From contig NC_079412.1 in the NCBI RefSeq assembly GCF_026213295.1, forward strand, positions 3,427,813 through 3,491,812: a stretch of 64,000 nucleotides of DNA, read 5' to 3'. This document shows, one piece after another, positions 1 through 10,955 of the stretch (positions are counted from its first letter, which is position 1; each line of letters starts with the position of its first letter). This stretch comes from Gadus chalcogrammus (Eukaryota > Chordata > Actinopteri > Gadiformes > Gadidae). Both the position numbers and the translations under genes were made by a program. Under the pieces are notes generated by a model. That model saw only the letters and a list, made by a program, of their open reading frames with translations. It was not told the origin of the DNA and ran no database searches.

Positions 1-1
1 A

Positions 2-1713
2 ACCTACAAGTTAATGAGAGGAAAGAAACAGACAAAGAAAAAGCCAACATTCCTAAAGGGTATAACAGAGACTGTTAAGGATTTCTTCCTGAACTCTGCA
101 CATGTGACCACTGATAAAGCAGCAGAGAATGATCCTGACAGACTCCAAGATCAACCTCCACACTGATTTCCTCATTAGGAACCCCACTGTGAAGCTGAGC
201 TATTCTTCTTTCTGTACTCTGAAGCCATTCTATATTACAGCACCAAAAGCATCTGATCGAAAGACCTTTCTGTGTCAAAAGCATGAAAATGCATACTTAA
301 TGCTCGAGGTCCTTAGAATGTCTGGTGTTGTGAAGTCAAACAAACTGGATGACAGTTTTCAATTAGTTTGTTGCTCTCCAGCAAGTGAGGCCTGCCTTCT
401 TCGCACCTGCTCACGATGTCTAAACAAAGGTACAGTTACAACCCAAGAGCAAGACAAAATCCTATGTTCAGTGAAGCAGTGGGAGAGAGTTCAAGAAGAC
501 ACAGTCAATGGAATCCACATCAACACTAAACTCGTCCAACACAGTGGCAGTCTTTCAGAGCTCATCAAACTCTATGAGCAAATACTCAGAAATGAAACCA
601 CAACACATGTGTGTTTAGTGCAAAACCAGTCAAAAGCATACAGAAACACAATTGAGACTTGTGAAGAAAGTACAGCAATTGTTCACGTTGACTTTTCAGA
701 ATCCTGGAGATGCAAGTATCAATCTGAAGTACAGGCCTGCCATTTTGGACAAAATCTGCCACAGATAACGCTACATACCGGAATGTATTACATCAAGGGT
801 GGAAAGGCAGGGTTTTGCACACTTTCAGAGTCAAAGAGACAGGATGCTGCAGCAATCTGGACACACATGGATCCAGTCCTAAAAGATATCAAAACGAGAC
901 ATCCGCAGGTTACGACCGTGCACTTTTGGTCTGATGGTCCAAGTAAACAGTATAAGAACAAGAAGAATTTTTTCCTTCTGTCTTGTATCCCCCCTACACT
1001 GGGGTTTGAAAGAGCAACATGGAACTTCTTCCCCACTTCCCATGGTAAGGGGGCACCAGAACGGCATTGGCGGTACAGTGAAAAGAACAGCTGACAACCT
1101 GGTCCTGAGAGGAAATTATATGACCAGATGGACACACATTCTTTGAAAAGGTCTCAAACAGTCTGAAGAGCGTTTCAGCTGTACCACGTTGCAGAAGAAG
1201 ACATGCAAAGATACGATACACTTCTCATGCATCCTCTCAAACAGGTTCCCTCAACAAGACAAATACATCAGGTTATCCCACATGATAACAGGATCCACCA
1301 CAGACAACTATCCTGCTTTTGCAGCAAGACGTTGGTTTGCCAGTGCTTCTGCCCAGCTACCTTCTATTTCCATGGCTTACCCAGAGAAACAGCACAGTGA
1401 TACAAGGAGGGCAGCGAAGAAAAGACCTTTGGCCATGTTGTTGGAGGACATGGAAAAAGAGATGGAAGGGGAGATGGAAGAGGATCTGGAAATGGAAGAT
1501 GTGATGGAGGAGTTGGATGAGGAGCTTCTGAAAGGTCCCGAGGGTACTGGGACAGTTACGACTGTTAGCAGCCTTAATAATGGAGACTGGCTAGCAGTAG
1601 TATATGATGGCCACTGGTGGCTAGCCAAGACCATTGCTGTGGATACTGAGCATCACGATGTGAAAGTGGAGTTTACTGCATCCCCATGGTCCAACAGCAA
1701 ATTATCAGCCTAA
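2..1713 (+). pseudogene. DDE-like transposase-derived gene, frameshifted
   Basis: I see one protein family spread over three frames. Positions 2-128 are in one frame and 129-1052 in a second, which contains SYSSFCTLKPF, a run of paired cysteines, VHVDFSESW near residue 190 and HFWSDGPSKQYKNK near residue 270. After SHGKGAP at about 1052 the reading shifts to NGIGGTVKRTAD, and a later shift leads into 1189-1713, which ends GDWLAVVYDGHWW. The spaced acidic residues (VDF, SDG) and the SHGKG...GG.VKR block look like a DDE-type catalytic core. Proteins of this layout recur in fish genomes as uncharacterised multicopy genes, so I infer a transposon origin, but I cannot name the superfamily. The N-terminus lies outside the window. 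At least three frame breaks make it a pseudogene. No introns or terminal repeats are visible. Confidence 0.6.
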
Positions 1714-2119
1714 GCTTCTCGCAAACAACAAACGCAACAAACTTTTTATTTTAAGTGCTTCACAAATTAATGTGCGAGCAAGCACGATGTGTTTAATTTA
1801 TATTTTATTTAAATAACTTAAGCACATTCCCTATCAGGATTATTTATACACAAGATAGAGAACTCAAACATAGGCTATCAGAACAATTCTCAAAATAATG
1901 TGGGAGATAGTTTAAAACGATCAATACAAAAGGTGGCTGTAGTTGAAGAATTAACCTTAGATTATTCACAAGTTCAAAATCCTAGAAACAAGATCGCTTA
2001 TCCCAATTTTGTTCTCGAGTTTCCTCTCTGCCAGTTGAGAGATGTGTGGTGCACGACCCACACAAGATGGCGGCTCCATGTGCTCCATATATCTATTGTT
2101 GACCCATTCAAGATGGCCC

Positions 2120-2159
<40 letters not shown>

Positions 2160-2163
2160 CATA
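1714..2163. other. AT-rich gap ending in a (TA)n microsatellite
   Basis: No gene seen. A (TA)n run lies at about 2119-2157. The 25 or so bases just before it (gacccattcaagatggcccc) recur at about 5471-5493, again directly beside a long (TA)n run. Confidence 0.6.
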
Positions 2164-3543
2164 CAGGTCCTTTTAAAAAAATTAGCATATTGTGATAAAG
2201 TTCATTATTTTCCATAATGTACTGATAAACGTTAGACTTTCATCTATTTTAGATTCATTACACACAACTGAAGTAGTTCAAGCCTTTTATTGTTTTAATA
2301 TTGATGATTTTGGCAAAAAAAAAGAAAAAATAGCGATAGCGGCCTTAAGCTCATCCAGAGTGTTGGGTCTTGCGTCTCTCAACTTTCTCTTCACAATATC
2401 CCACAGATTCTCTATGGGGTTCAGGTCAGGAGAGTTGGCAGGCCAATTGAGCACAGTAATACCATGGTCAGTAAACCATTTACCAGTGGTTTTGGCACTG
2501 TGAGGCAGGTGCCAGGTCGTGCTGAAAAAATGAAATCTTCACTCTCCATAAAGCTTTTCAGCAGATGGAAGCATGAAGTGCTCCAAAATCTCCTGGTAGC
2601 TAGCTGCATTGACCCTGCCCTTGATAAAACACAGTGGACCAACACCAGCAGCTGACATGGCACCCCAGACCATCACTGACTTGTGGGTACTTGACACTGG
2701 ACTTCAGGCATTTTGGCATTTCCTTCTCCCCAGTCTTCCTCCAGACTCTGGCACCTTGATTTCCCGAATGACATGCAAAATTGCTTTCATCCGAAAAAAG
2801 TACTTTGGACCACTGAGCAAACAGTCCAGTGCTGCTTCTCTGTAGCCCAGGTCAGGCGCTTCTGCCGCTGTTTCGGGTTCAAAAGTGGCTTGACCTGGGG
2901 AATGCGGCACCTGTAGCCCATTTCCTGCACACGCCTGTGCACTGTGGCTCTGGATGTTTCTACTCCAGACTCTGTCCACTGCTTCTGCAGGTCCCCCAAG
3001 GTCTGGAATCGGCCCTTCTCCACAATCTTCCTCAGGTCCGTCACCTCTTTTCGTCGTGCAGTGTTTTCTGCCACACTTTTTCCTTCCCACAGACTTCCCA
3101 CTGAGGTGCCTTGATACGGCACTCTGGGAACAGCCTATTGTCGATTGTCTTACCCTCTTGCTTGAGGGTGTCAATGATGGCCTTCTGGACAGCAGTCAGG
3201 TCGGCAGTCTTATCCCATGATTGCGGATTTGAGTAATGAACCAGGCTGTTTTTAAAAGCCTCAGGAATCTTATGCAGGTGTTTAGAGTTCATTTGTTGAT
3301 TCAGATGATTAGGTTAATAGCTCGTTTAGAGAACCTTTTCATGATATGCTAATTTTTGGAGATAGGAATTTTGGGTTTTCATGAGCTGTATGCCAAAATC
3401 ATCAGTATTAAAACAATAAAAGACCTGAAATATTTCAATTGGTGTGCAATGAATCTAAAATATATGAAAGTTTAATTTTTATCATTACATTATGGAAAAG
3501 AATGAACTTTATCACAATATGCTAATTTTTTTAGAAGGACCTG
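2164..3543 (-). mobile_element. Tc1/mariner-type transposon, 1380 bp
   Basis: Inverted repeats of more than 50 bp begin CAGGTCCTT...ATTAGCATATTGTGATAAAG at 2164 and end with the reverse complement at 3543. Both ends are flanked by TA (2162-2163 and 3544-3545), the Tc1/mariner target duplication. The only gene inside is a decayed transposase on the minus strand. The length is close to the usual 1.3-1.6 kb of fish Tc1 elements. Confidence 0.93.
2421..3292 (-). pseudogene. Tc1 transposase, broken
   Basis: Read on the minus strand, the N-terminal helix-turn-helix region starts at 3292 (SWDKTADLTAVQKAIIDTLK). It continues in another frame (VTDLRKIVEKGRFQTLGDLQ, then ETSRATVHRRVQEMGYR at about 3070-2890). 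After the STFFG segment a further shift is needed to reach the catalytic segment. At least three frame changes and internal stops separate the DNA-binding half from the DDE half, so no working transposase can be made. Tc1 transposases bind the terminal repeats and carry out cut-and-paste transposition. This copy sits centrally between its own repeats. Confidence 0.85.
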
Positions 3544-3548
3544 TATAT

Positions 3549-4175
3549 ATATAGAATAGAATAGAAAGCTTTATTGTCATTGTACAAGTACAACGAAATT
3601 CAATGAGCAGCTCCATACATGCACACATGTAATCGAATATAAATATATAATAATTACAAAAGCAATATAAAATATAAATAAAATAAATCAATAAAAAAAA
3701 ATTAAAATACACAGTAAAACTTAAATACACCGTAAAGACTACCAACAGACAAAAAACATCAGTGCAGAACTGAGTTCAGGATGGTGACAGCTTTAGGAAA
3801 GAAGCTGTTCCTTAGTCTGTTTGTTCTGGCATATATGGACCTGAAGCGCCTGCCAGAGGGCAACAGGTTGAAGAGATGGTAGCCGGGGTGGTGTCCTTCA
3901 GGATGCCTCTGGCCCTGCTGAGACAGCGGGAGCCGTAGATGAAGCTTAAGGAAGGCAGAGGGCAGCCAATGATTTTTTGCGCAACGTTTGCCACCCTCCG
4001 CAGTCTCTTCCTGTCGGCCTCCGTGCAGCTGGAGTGCCACACTGACACAGCATAGGTCAGCAGGCTCTCCATCGTGGAACGGTAGAAGGTCACCAGCAGC
4101 TGTGCGTTTAGATGCTCCCTCCTGAGCACCCTCAGAAAGTGTAGCCGCTGCTGGGCCTTCTTGACCAGATACCAT
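3549..4175 (-). mobile_element. L2-like LINE, 3' end fragment
   Basis: On the minus strand, 4129-3812 reads as the C-terminal tail of an L2/CR1-group reverse transcriptase ORF (FYRSTMESLLTYAVSVWHSS, then ADRKRLRRVANVAQKIIG). It shifts frame into HLFNLLPSGRRFRSIYARTN and NSFFPKAVTILN at about 3880-3760. The 3' untranslated end runs to about 3549 with an AATAAAG-type tail. It is 5'-truncated at the (TA)n run near 4175. Clade assignment (L2 rather than Rex1) is by resemblance only. Confidence 0.7.
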
Positions 4176-4179
4176 ATAC

Positions 4180-4217
<38 letters not shown>

Positions 4218-4595
4218 CAGTGGAGGCTTCTCCATTGAGGAGAGGGAGGAAGATCCTCCCTAAAAATGTAGATTGCCCAGACTATTGTAATGAATTAATG
4301 CCCTTAAATATGACTACTTTATTGCCTTTGAATATATAATGTTCGTTTCCCTGGGTAAAGGGACATTAGCACCCCCTATCGCCTATCGCCAATTACTTCA
4401 GGGAGGAACGGCCTCCGTTCGCCTCCGTTGACTCCCATTCATTTCCCCGAAAGTACTGGCGGCCGGTGGATAACATGGGTTTCATGGGAGAGAGGAAAAA
4501 TCCTCCTCTGAGTGGGGGGACCTTAAGGGTCTGATTCGCGCAAAAATCTATCCGTCTGCGCTATGAACCAATAAGCAGGATCCCTGGATGTTGAG

Positions 4596-4706
4596 CAGTG
4601 TTGCCGGATTGGTCCGATTTCCCACCCAAGAATTGGGCTACTTTTAACCATTTTAGGCTGGAAAGATTATCATTTGGCAGGAAATCTGCCCAATCTGGCA
4701 ACGCTG
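4596..4706. repeat. Small 111-bp inverted-repeat element
   Basis: CAGTGTTGCCGGATTGG at 4596 is matched 15/17 by the reverse complement of the sequence ending at 4706. The length and ends suggest a short MITE, possibly hAT-type. I see no matching 8-bp flanks, so the duplication has decayed or the call is wrong. Confidence 0.4.
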
Positions 4707-4797
4707 TCGATAGCAAACCCGGTCTGCATTGCCGCGGTGCTCAGTCTGAGAGACGCAGAGCAAGTGAAATCTGCGATAGCGAGATCCTAAATGCACA

Positions 4798-4970
4798 ATG
4801 GAAACATTGGAAACGGAGGACATTGTTAACGTCTTATTACAAAAAGCATTCCATTCATTCAGTTACAGTGCTAAGTTAGCGACCAAAGAAAGAGGTAGAC
4901 CACTTCCCAAAATCAAGGTCACCAGAAGTAATGGCAACGTCAGTGTTGTGAGTGCTACATGGTTTGCTAG
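4798..4970 (+). pseudogene. First exon of a ZMYM1-like hAT transposase
   Basis: The ATG at 4798 opens 57 codons: an acidic helical start (METLETEDIVNVLLQKAF), then GRPLPKIKVTRSNGNV and SATWFAR, ending at a GT donor (GCTAG/GTACGC). ZMYM1-like hAT proteins have a comparable GRPLP...W segment just before their TTF-type zinc finger, which normally begins in the following exon. No downstream exon with the zinc finger or catalytic domain is found, so this is an orphan exon. The match is short and by eye, so confidence is modest. Confidence 0.4.
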
Positions 4971-5189
4971 GTACGCATGACTTACTGGTAGCATTACAAG
5001 CAATTGTAACTGAAATTAAACATAGCTAATAACTTCAGTCAGTGAGGGCAAAAATAGGCCCAATGATAGGCCCAGATTTTTTGATTTACTTTTACAAATC
5101 AATAGTAGGCCTGATTTGACTAATATGCTTTGCATCCTTTCCTTCTCAAATTACAGTGATGCCACTGGTGGCTTTGTATACATTTTGTT

Positions 5190-5225
5190 CATATACATAT
5201 ATACACATATATATATATATAATAT

Positions 5226-5271
<46 letters not shown>

Positions 5272-5438
5272 TATATATATATATATAGATATTATATATA
5301 TTATACATATATATATATATATATACATATATATATTATATATACATATATATACATATATATACATATATATATATATATTATAACATATATATATATT
5401 ATATATATTATCATATATATATATACATATATATACAT

Positions 5439-5471
<33 letters not shown>

Positions 5472-5502
5472 TGACCCATTCAAGATGGCCCCACATATAT
5501 AT

Positions 5503-5536
<34 letters not shown>

Positions 5537-5545
5537 ATATATACA
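5190..5545. repeat. Long interrupted (TA)n microsatellite
   Basis: About 350 bp of TA/ATAC/ATTA repeats on both sides of a short unique block (gacccattcaagatggcccc). Open frames here (runs of I and Y) are repeat artefacts. Confidence 0.95.
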
Positions 5546-5695
5546 TTTTTTTTCATCTGGACAACAATGCTCACCCTCTCCACCAGGTGCTGACCTCGAG
5601 CAGAAGCACCTTCAGCGACAGACTCATCCTCCCCCGGTGTAACAAAGAATGCCCGAGGAAGTCTTTTCTTCCTGTGGCCATCAGACTGTTTAATG

Positions 5696-8373
5696 CAGGG
5701 GTTCTTAACCTTTTTGACCTTGAGGCCCAATTTTTAAAGTACAAAGTGGCCCGGGGCCCACTAAATATTAACACTGTATAGGTTTAACTGACCTCACTCT
5801 CGGTTTAATTTGTATTCAATAATAAACCAAATCCACTTACTGTTTAACAAGCAAAAACCTTGTAAAATAAAATGAAATGATAAAATGGGATCATCACAAA
5901 GACTTTTATTAAACATGTGTATGTAACACATACTGTATCATGAGACTGAGCAGGCTGATAATTCCTGGACCAAATCAGGCTGTGACAAGAACATTTTCAA
6001 GAATCAAGTCAGGATTTTTAATAATAATTTAAAAAAAAAGACCAATATTAGGATTTTACTTTAAAAAAATAAAAAATAAAATAAGAAAGGGGGTGATAAA
6101 AATGCATTCAAATAATATAAATCTATTTTTAAATAAAATAAATAAACTAAATAAAATTGAAATAAAGTGCAAATCAAACTATAGCCTTATAATCTGCAAA
6201 GCCATTTGAAAATTGCTTCAGCAGTCTCCATTTTTTCATGACAGAAGAATCTTTATATCTGTGACAAATGAACAATGACACAAATAATAACAACAATGAA
6301 CAACAACTCCCTTTTTATCTTCACCTCGTAATGAGACACTTGGGCCTGCCTCGGAGACATAATCAGATCCAGTCTGGGCGGAATGGGAGAAAGGCTCACT
6401 CTCAGAGTAGCCTCCAGTGTTGCTCTGAGTCTGTTTCGGGCTTTGGTCTTAGTTGTGGCCACAATGGAGAACCCTGATTCACACAGGTACGTAGTTGTGA
6501 ATGGGAGCAGGAGTTTCACAGCCCTCAGTGCAAGACATGGGTACTCGTTTGAGACTGCAATCCAGAAGGAGCCCAGGTCCAGTTTGCCCCGCTGCAGCTT
6601 TAAAGTGCTGTCAGTGGAAACTTCCAGAAGCTGGGATTCCAGGTGTGAGGGCAAAGCAACATCACTTGCAGTGGGATCCAATGCAAATGGGTCCAAAATC
6701 CACATGTTTCCCTCTCTGGGATCCTCAGGAAAGTAGTCACCAAATTTCTCTGCCAGTTGTGAGAGGTGCTGGGAGACTGAGTCACTGATATTGACATGAG
6801 GGGAGTTTTCCAAAATGTCAGACAAAAGTGGAAACATGTCCATCCTCTTTTCCTGGGCCCTCTTGGTCCACAAAGCAAGTTTCTTCTTGAAAGCTTCAAC
6901 TTTGTCTGCAACAAAAAATATGTTGCTGTTTCTTCCTTGAAGTGAGGTGTTCAGTTGGTTCAGTAGTGAAAAATGTCACAGAGGTAGGCAAGTTTTGCTG
7001 TGAACATTGTGTCAGCATAGTAATGTGCAAGATGAGATTTTTTCTCAGTGAGAAAGAGAAGACCTCATTCCTCAGTTCAAACAAACGATTGAGGACCAGT
7101 CCTCTTGAGAGCCATCTCACTTCACTGTGATATAGCAGCTGGACATGATCTGCTTCTATGTCCTCACAAAGCTTAGCAAAACATCTGGAGTTCACTGCAT
7201 TGTTTTTAATAAAGTTTATGGTTTTCACACTAACATCCATCACCTGGTGGAGATCTGGTGACATCTTTTTTGCTGCAAGGCTTTCGCGGTGGAGAAAACA
7301 GTGTGTCCATTTAGCTTCTGGTGCACGATCAAGTATCTGTCTAATGACACCATGATGCCCGCCAGTCATTGATGCTGCACCGTCGCTGCACACCCCGACG
7401 CAGTTCTGCCAGTCCAGGCCGTTCTCAGTGAAGTAGTTATCCATGCAGCGGAAACATTCCTGAGCCGTAGTGCGTGTTGGTAGCTCTCCACAAAACAGTA
7501 TGTCTTCGGGCAAACTACTGTCCCAGCGATAGCGAACAAAAACTAGCAGCAGTGCAGCATTCGTGACATCCGTGGACTCGTCTAGTTGCAAAGAAAAAAA
7601 AGGGCTACTTTTTATTCTTTCTATAAGTTGATGCTGTATGTCTGAGGCCATGTCTGCGATACGGTGACTCACAGTGTCGTTTGAGAGTGGGATGGTCAGC
7701 AGCTTTTTTGCAGCGGCCTCTCCGATCATCTCACGGCACATATCAACAGCGGCAGGCAGAACCAACTCCTCCGCTATGGTGAATGCCTTCTTAGTCTGGC
7801 TACGAGGTAGCTTGCTTTCATTACACATTTAGAGTTGCTCGTCAGTGACACGACACCTTTTCTGCATCTGCAGTCCACTCTCCTTCCTCTTAAAATAATC
7901 CACCGGCTTTCCCACGAGCATCGGGTGCTTGGTCTCTAGATGCCGCTGTAGTTTTGAGGGCTTGAGGGCTTCGTTGGACAGCATTAGCCCACACTCCACA
8001 CTGGGCTTTTGGCACTGCCTCGGTTCCTCCATTTACGAAACCGTATTTAATGAAGTCGACATTGTATTTCCGCAAAAACTTTGTCTTTTGGGTGGAGGGG
8101 TCAGGATGTTCGTCGTCATGTTTTCTTTTAAAAAACGTATCCATATTTGCCGCAGCGAGCGAAGAAGACTCTTCTTCTCTGTGTATTCGCGCTTCCTAAA
8201 CAACGTGATGCATTACCGCCACCGCGTGGTCGAAAACGGCATTGTAAGTTACTGAGCGTCTCATGCATAACATATCTCTGTCTTCACTTGATAATCTACA
8301 AAGTCCCGCGGCCCTTGGGGCCCACAGGTGCAAAACTGAAAGTTTTTCGCGGCCCTATGGTTAAGAATCACTG
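5696..8373 (-). mobile_element. hAT transposon (ZBED5/SCAND3-like), 2678 bp
   Basis: Left end CAGGGGTTCTTAACC at 5696 and right end GGTTAAGAATCACTG at 8373 are imperfect inverted repeats. Both are flanked by the same 8 bases GTTTAATG (5688-5695 and 8374-8381), the hAT hallmark. The flanks join into a continuous LINE 3' end. It carries one minus-strand transposase pseudogene. Confidence 0.95.
6253..8144 (-). pseudogene. hAT transposase, ZBED5/SCAND3-like, broken
   Basis: The minus-strand start at 8144 reads MDTFFKRKHDDEHPDPSTQK, typical of this family. The BED zinc-finger region follows ([19 protein letters not shown]), across a frame change at about 8010. A stop after TDEQL (about 7829) precedes the catalytic part at 7828-6900: LQLDESTD, CSDGAASMTGGHHG and a WTHCFLHRE helix, giving the RNase H-like core with its insertion. 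After a further shift, 6873-6253 holds the C-terminal hATC dimerisation region (FWIAVSNEYPCLALRAVK, then TTYLCESGFS). Intact relatives are about 600-700 residues. Two frameshifts and one stop make this copy non-coding. It sits within its own terminal repeats. Confidence 0.9.
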
Positions 8374-8715
8374 GTTTAATGCATCTACCTCCGGCTGCAG
8401 AAGGGCCCGTGGAGACACTATGCCCTGAGACCAATGTCACTTTATTTATTTAATTATTTTTACCCAATTTATTTATTTAATCACTTTAATTAATTTATGC
8501 TGCCAACAATTGCTGCTATAATATTTATTTATCACTTTACCACTTTTACCACTAATACCACTTTTATCTAATCGCTCCTTTTCACTTGTTTAGTTTGTAC
8601 TTATTTTATTTCCATCTATTTTATCTATTTTGACTCTAACCCTGTATTACTTTCCCACCTTTGTATTGTAACTGTTGCACAATAATTTCCCTCGGGATAA
8701 ATAAAGCATCTTGAA

Positions 8716-8716
<1 letters not shown>

Positions 8717-8761
<45 letters not shown>

Positions 8762-9368
8762 AAATTAACAACCTCTACTTAAAATGAAATCAAGTAGGAT
8801 GATAACCATTAATGAATTATAAGCTCACAGTAGGCCTATTGTCCACAATAATTGCACAATTAAAAAGAACGGTTTGCATTTATTGATTTATCCTTAACGG
8901 TTATGATTTAACGGTTACACGTGTAGGGCCTACACGTGCACACCCCTAGTTAAAATATACATATACTTTACTAGAGGTTACATTGAACAGTAATAATAAA
9001 ACATTTTAAAGCCGTTCACAATATCAACCCAATCATATAAAGTGCTTTGTATTAAAACAACATACCTGGCTCCTCCGCCTGCCATGGGTGCGACACGAGG
9101 CCGAGGGACGGCATATTAGGCTTCATTCACCAGGTGTTCATGGCATGGACCACTGCTAGCTTGTTAGCTTGCTTCATACAAACTGTTTTCGGACCAAACG
9201 CATAGAAATGCATGTAAGACACACAAACTATCAACATGCATACAAAGTATTTGAATACGAACCCCACATAAATATAGAAGAAAGACGGTATTTAAATAGT
9301 GTGAAAACTTCAGTTTTAACCGTGAGTAACTCACGGCACGCATGCTCGAGTGAGTGGCTGTTGGCGTC
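8717..9368. other. (TA)n run and unassigned sequence
   Basis: A pure (TA)n run at 8718-8755 is followed by AT-rich sequence. Near 8927-8955, tacacgtgcacacccctag resembles a hAT terminus, suggesting a decayed element end. No gene is supported. Confidence 0.4.
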
Positions 9369-9475
9369 TGCTCAGACCTGCGCAACTATGACGCGCATCT
9401 TGCTGAGTGCACAAAATGCTGCACAAATGCTGTGCGCTAAGCAAGACGAGCGTCATAATTGCGCAGGTCTTAGCA
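9369..9475. repeat. Long hairpin with ~40-bp arms
   Basis: The arm at 9374-9413 (agacctgcgcaactatgacg and on) pairs with 9431-9470 with few mismatches around a ~17-nt loop. Pairing extends about 5 bp further outward. It could be a foldback MITE remnant or a transcribed hairpin. Confidence 0.7.
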
Positions 9476-9838
9476 AAACGGCGAAATCTCTAACGAGGCA
9501 AATGTTTCATATCTTTTTATAATATTTAATTAATACATTTTGATAAATCTATATGCCTGATTGTATAGCCTAAATGCAAAATTCCTTGGCTTGAGGCTGA
9601 AGACGAGGTTGTGTTGGCATAGTTGCAGTTCAATAATGCCTGCAACATGTTTGAAGTAATTAATGCATTGATGTTTATTTTATTTTATAGACTTCACCGG
9701 GAATAGAGGACCACTTTTGAAAGGTACGTCTGTTTCACATGATGTATTCATAATTAAATAAATAATTAAAATAATTAATAATAATATAATACATTATTAA
9801 TAAATAATACATTCACAAACCATTTTCTTTTTCTTTAG

Positions 9839-10657
9839 AACTCACCATTGAAAAGATGCTGGCAGAGGTCTTGGTGACTGTGAAAGAGCTGTCCAGGGAG
9901 GTTAATTTTTTAAAACCACCCTGGGCGAGAGTCAGGGCCAACCCGATTTGGCCCCAGCAAATAAACTGCCAATGCAGTCAAAGATAGACTTCAATGAGGT
10001 TCAAACTTCAATGAAGTCAGACGTTTCGGTCCGGCAAAAGATGGTAATTTATTTTACAAAACCAATTGTAAAATTTAGAGAAAACCTAACAGTCTGCATG
10101 TATCATATATATATTAAAACAATTACATATAAAGTCAATAACAGCTTTTTGTATGACAGCAAAGTATCAGCCATTGCTTCTCCTCACTCTTTGGAAATAG
10201 TTAGCCTACTTAACAGATCAGAAGACAATGTTAACTTGGGCGCTCCGGTGGCGTAGTGGATAAGGGCACGCACCATATTGGCTCCGGCCTTCGTTGCAGT
10301 GACCTTTACTCATCCCCCCTCTCTCTCTGTCTCCCCATTTCACTCTGAACTGTCAATAAAGCTTGAAAAATGCTGAAAAAATAATCGTAAAAAAAAAGAA
10401 AATGTTAACTTAAATGTTTAATTAAGCCAACATTATAACAACATTTTTTCATTCTTGTCTCTTTAGATTGCTCTTTTGGCTTCAGTGGGGGGAACCTCAT
10501 CTGAAGCCATGATTCGAAGAATGCTCGGTTCTTCTATAAGCAACTCCCTGGCATGTGACTTCAACTGGGCAGGAAAAGGGACCAAGCAGGCATTTAGCCA
10601 AACCATTATCCAAGACTGCATGTTTGGTGGGTTTGCTCCTTTGGTAACGGTTTACTG
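9839..10657 (+). pseudogene. DUF4806-domain gene fragment (two exons)
   Basis: Exon a is 9839-10043 (acceptor CTTTAG, donor ATG/GTAATT). It begins LTIEKMLAEVLVTVKELSRE, a predicted coiled coil, and after one single-base slip near 9925 continues LPMQSKIDFNEVQT and SVRQKM. Exon b starts at 10467 after CTTTAG and reads IALLASVGGTSSEAMIRRML, NSLACDFNWAGKGTKQAF and QTIIQDCMF, the pattern of DUF4806 (conserved SxGG, NW.G..GK.AF). The two exons join in phase. The frameshift makes this copy a likely pseudogene. DUF4806 has no known biochemical role and the genes are multicopy in fish. Upstream exons may lie around 9690-9723 but cannot be shown. Confidence 0.65.
10238..10400 (+). mobile_element. tRNA-headed SINE, 163 bp
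   Basis: GGGCGCTCCGGTGGCGTAGT with an A-box-like GTGGCGTAGTGG, a pyrimidine-rich body, AATAAAG and an A-rich tail. It is flanked by the 11-bp duplication AATGTTAACTT (10227-10237 and 10401-10411). It sits in the intron of the DUF4806 fragment. It is a retroposon, not a functional tRNA gene. Confidence 0.9.
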
Positions 10658-10951
10658 ACTACGTTTTGCCTAGTAACCCTAAAAACTGCAATGATGTGTA
10701 GGCTACAACTGGATAGAAGCACTGATTGTAAAAAGAACCATATCTCTGTTCAAGGATTCCGTCAGGAATATTAAAAACTACACACATTTCCTAATGTATT
10801 TATATTTACATTACTACAAATATTCTCTTCAGGAAGTGGAAACACAAGCACTGCAGGTTGCCCAACACTGATAATTTTACTTCTGTGCATTGATCTTAAT
10901 ATTCTCTCTCTCTCTCTTCAGGAAATGGCAGTATATGCAGTAACGAATGCC
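10658..10951. other. Unassigned intergenic sequence
   Basis: Contains two pyrimidine-rich tracts followed by caggaa (about 10830 and 10918) that look like splice acceptors. The following sequence carries no recognisable exon. Confidence 0.4.
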
Positions 10952-10955
10952 TAAT

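Larger units (their letters stand above)
4218..5180 (+). mobile_element. hAT fragment, ZMYM1/TTF-type 5' end
   Basis: Starts with CAGTGGAGGCTTCTCC, which looks like a hAT terminus, immediately after a (TA)n run. About 580 bp of leader is followed by a candidate first coding exon at 4798-4970. No right terminus was found: the sequence passes into the (TA)n region near 5190. I infer a 5' fragment of a ZMYM1-like hAT. Confidence 0.4.
5549..8716 (+). mobile_element. L2-like LINE 3' end, split by a hAT insertion
   Basis: The two halves are 5549-5695 and 8382-8716. The left half encodes the end of the LINE ORF ([12 protein letters not shown], then [13 protein letters not shown]). Joined across the hAT it continues to a stop and an A/T-rich 3' untranslated region ending in AATAAAGCATCTTGAAT at about 8698-8716. 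It is strongly 5'-truncated at the (TA)n run. It is in the opposite orientation to the 3549-4175 fragment. Confidence 0.75.

Noticed and set aside
5156..5730. Open frames of 60-150 codons rich in I and Y
   Set aside because: They are translations of the (TA)n microsatellite on both strands.
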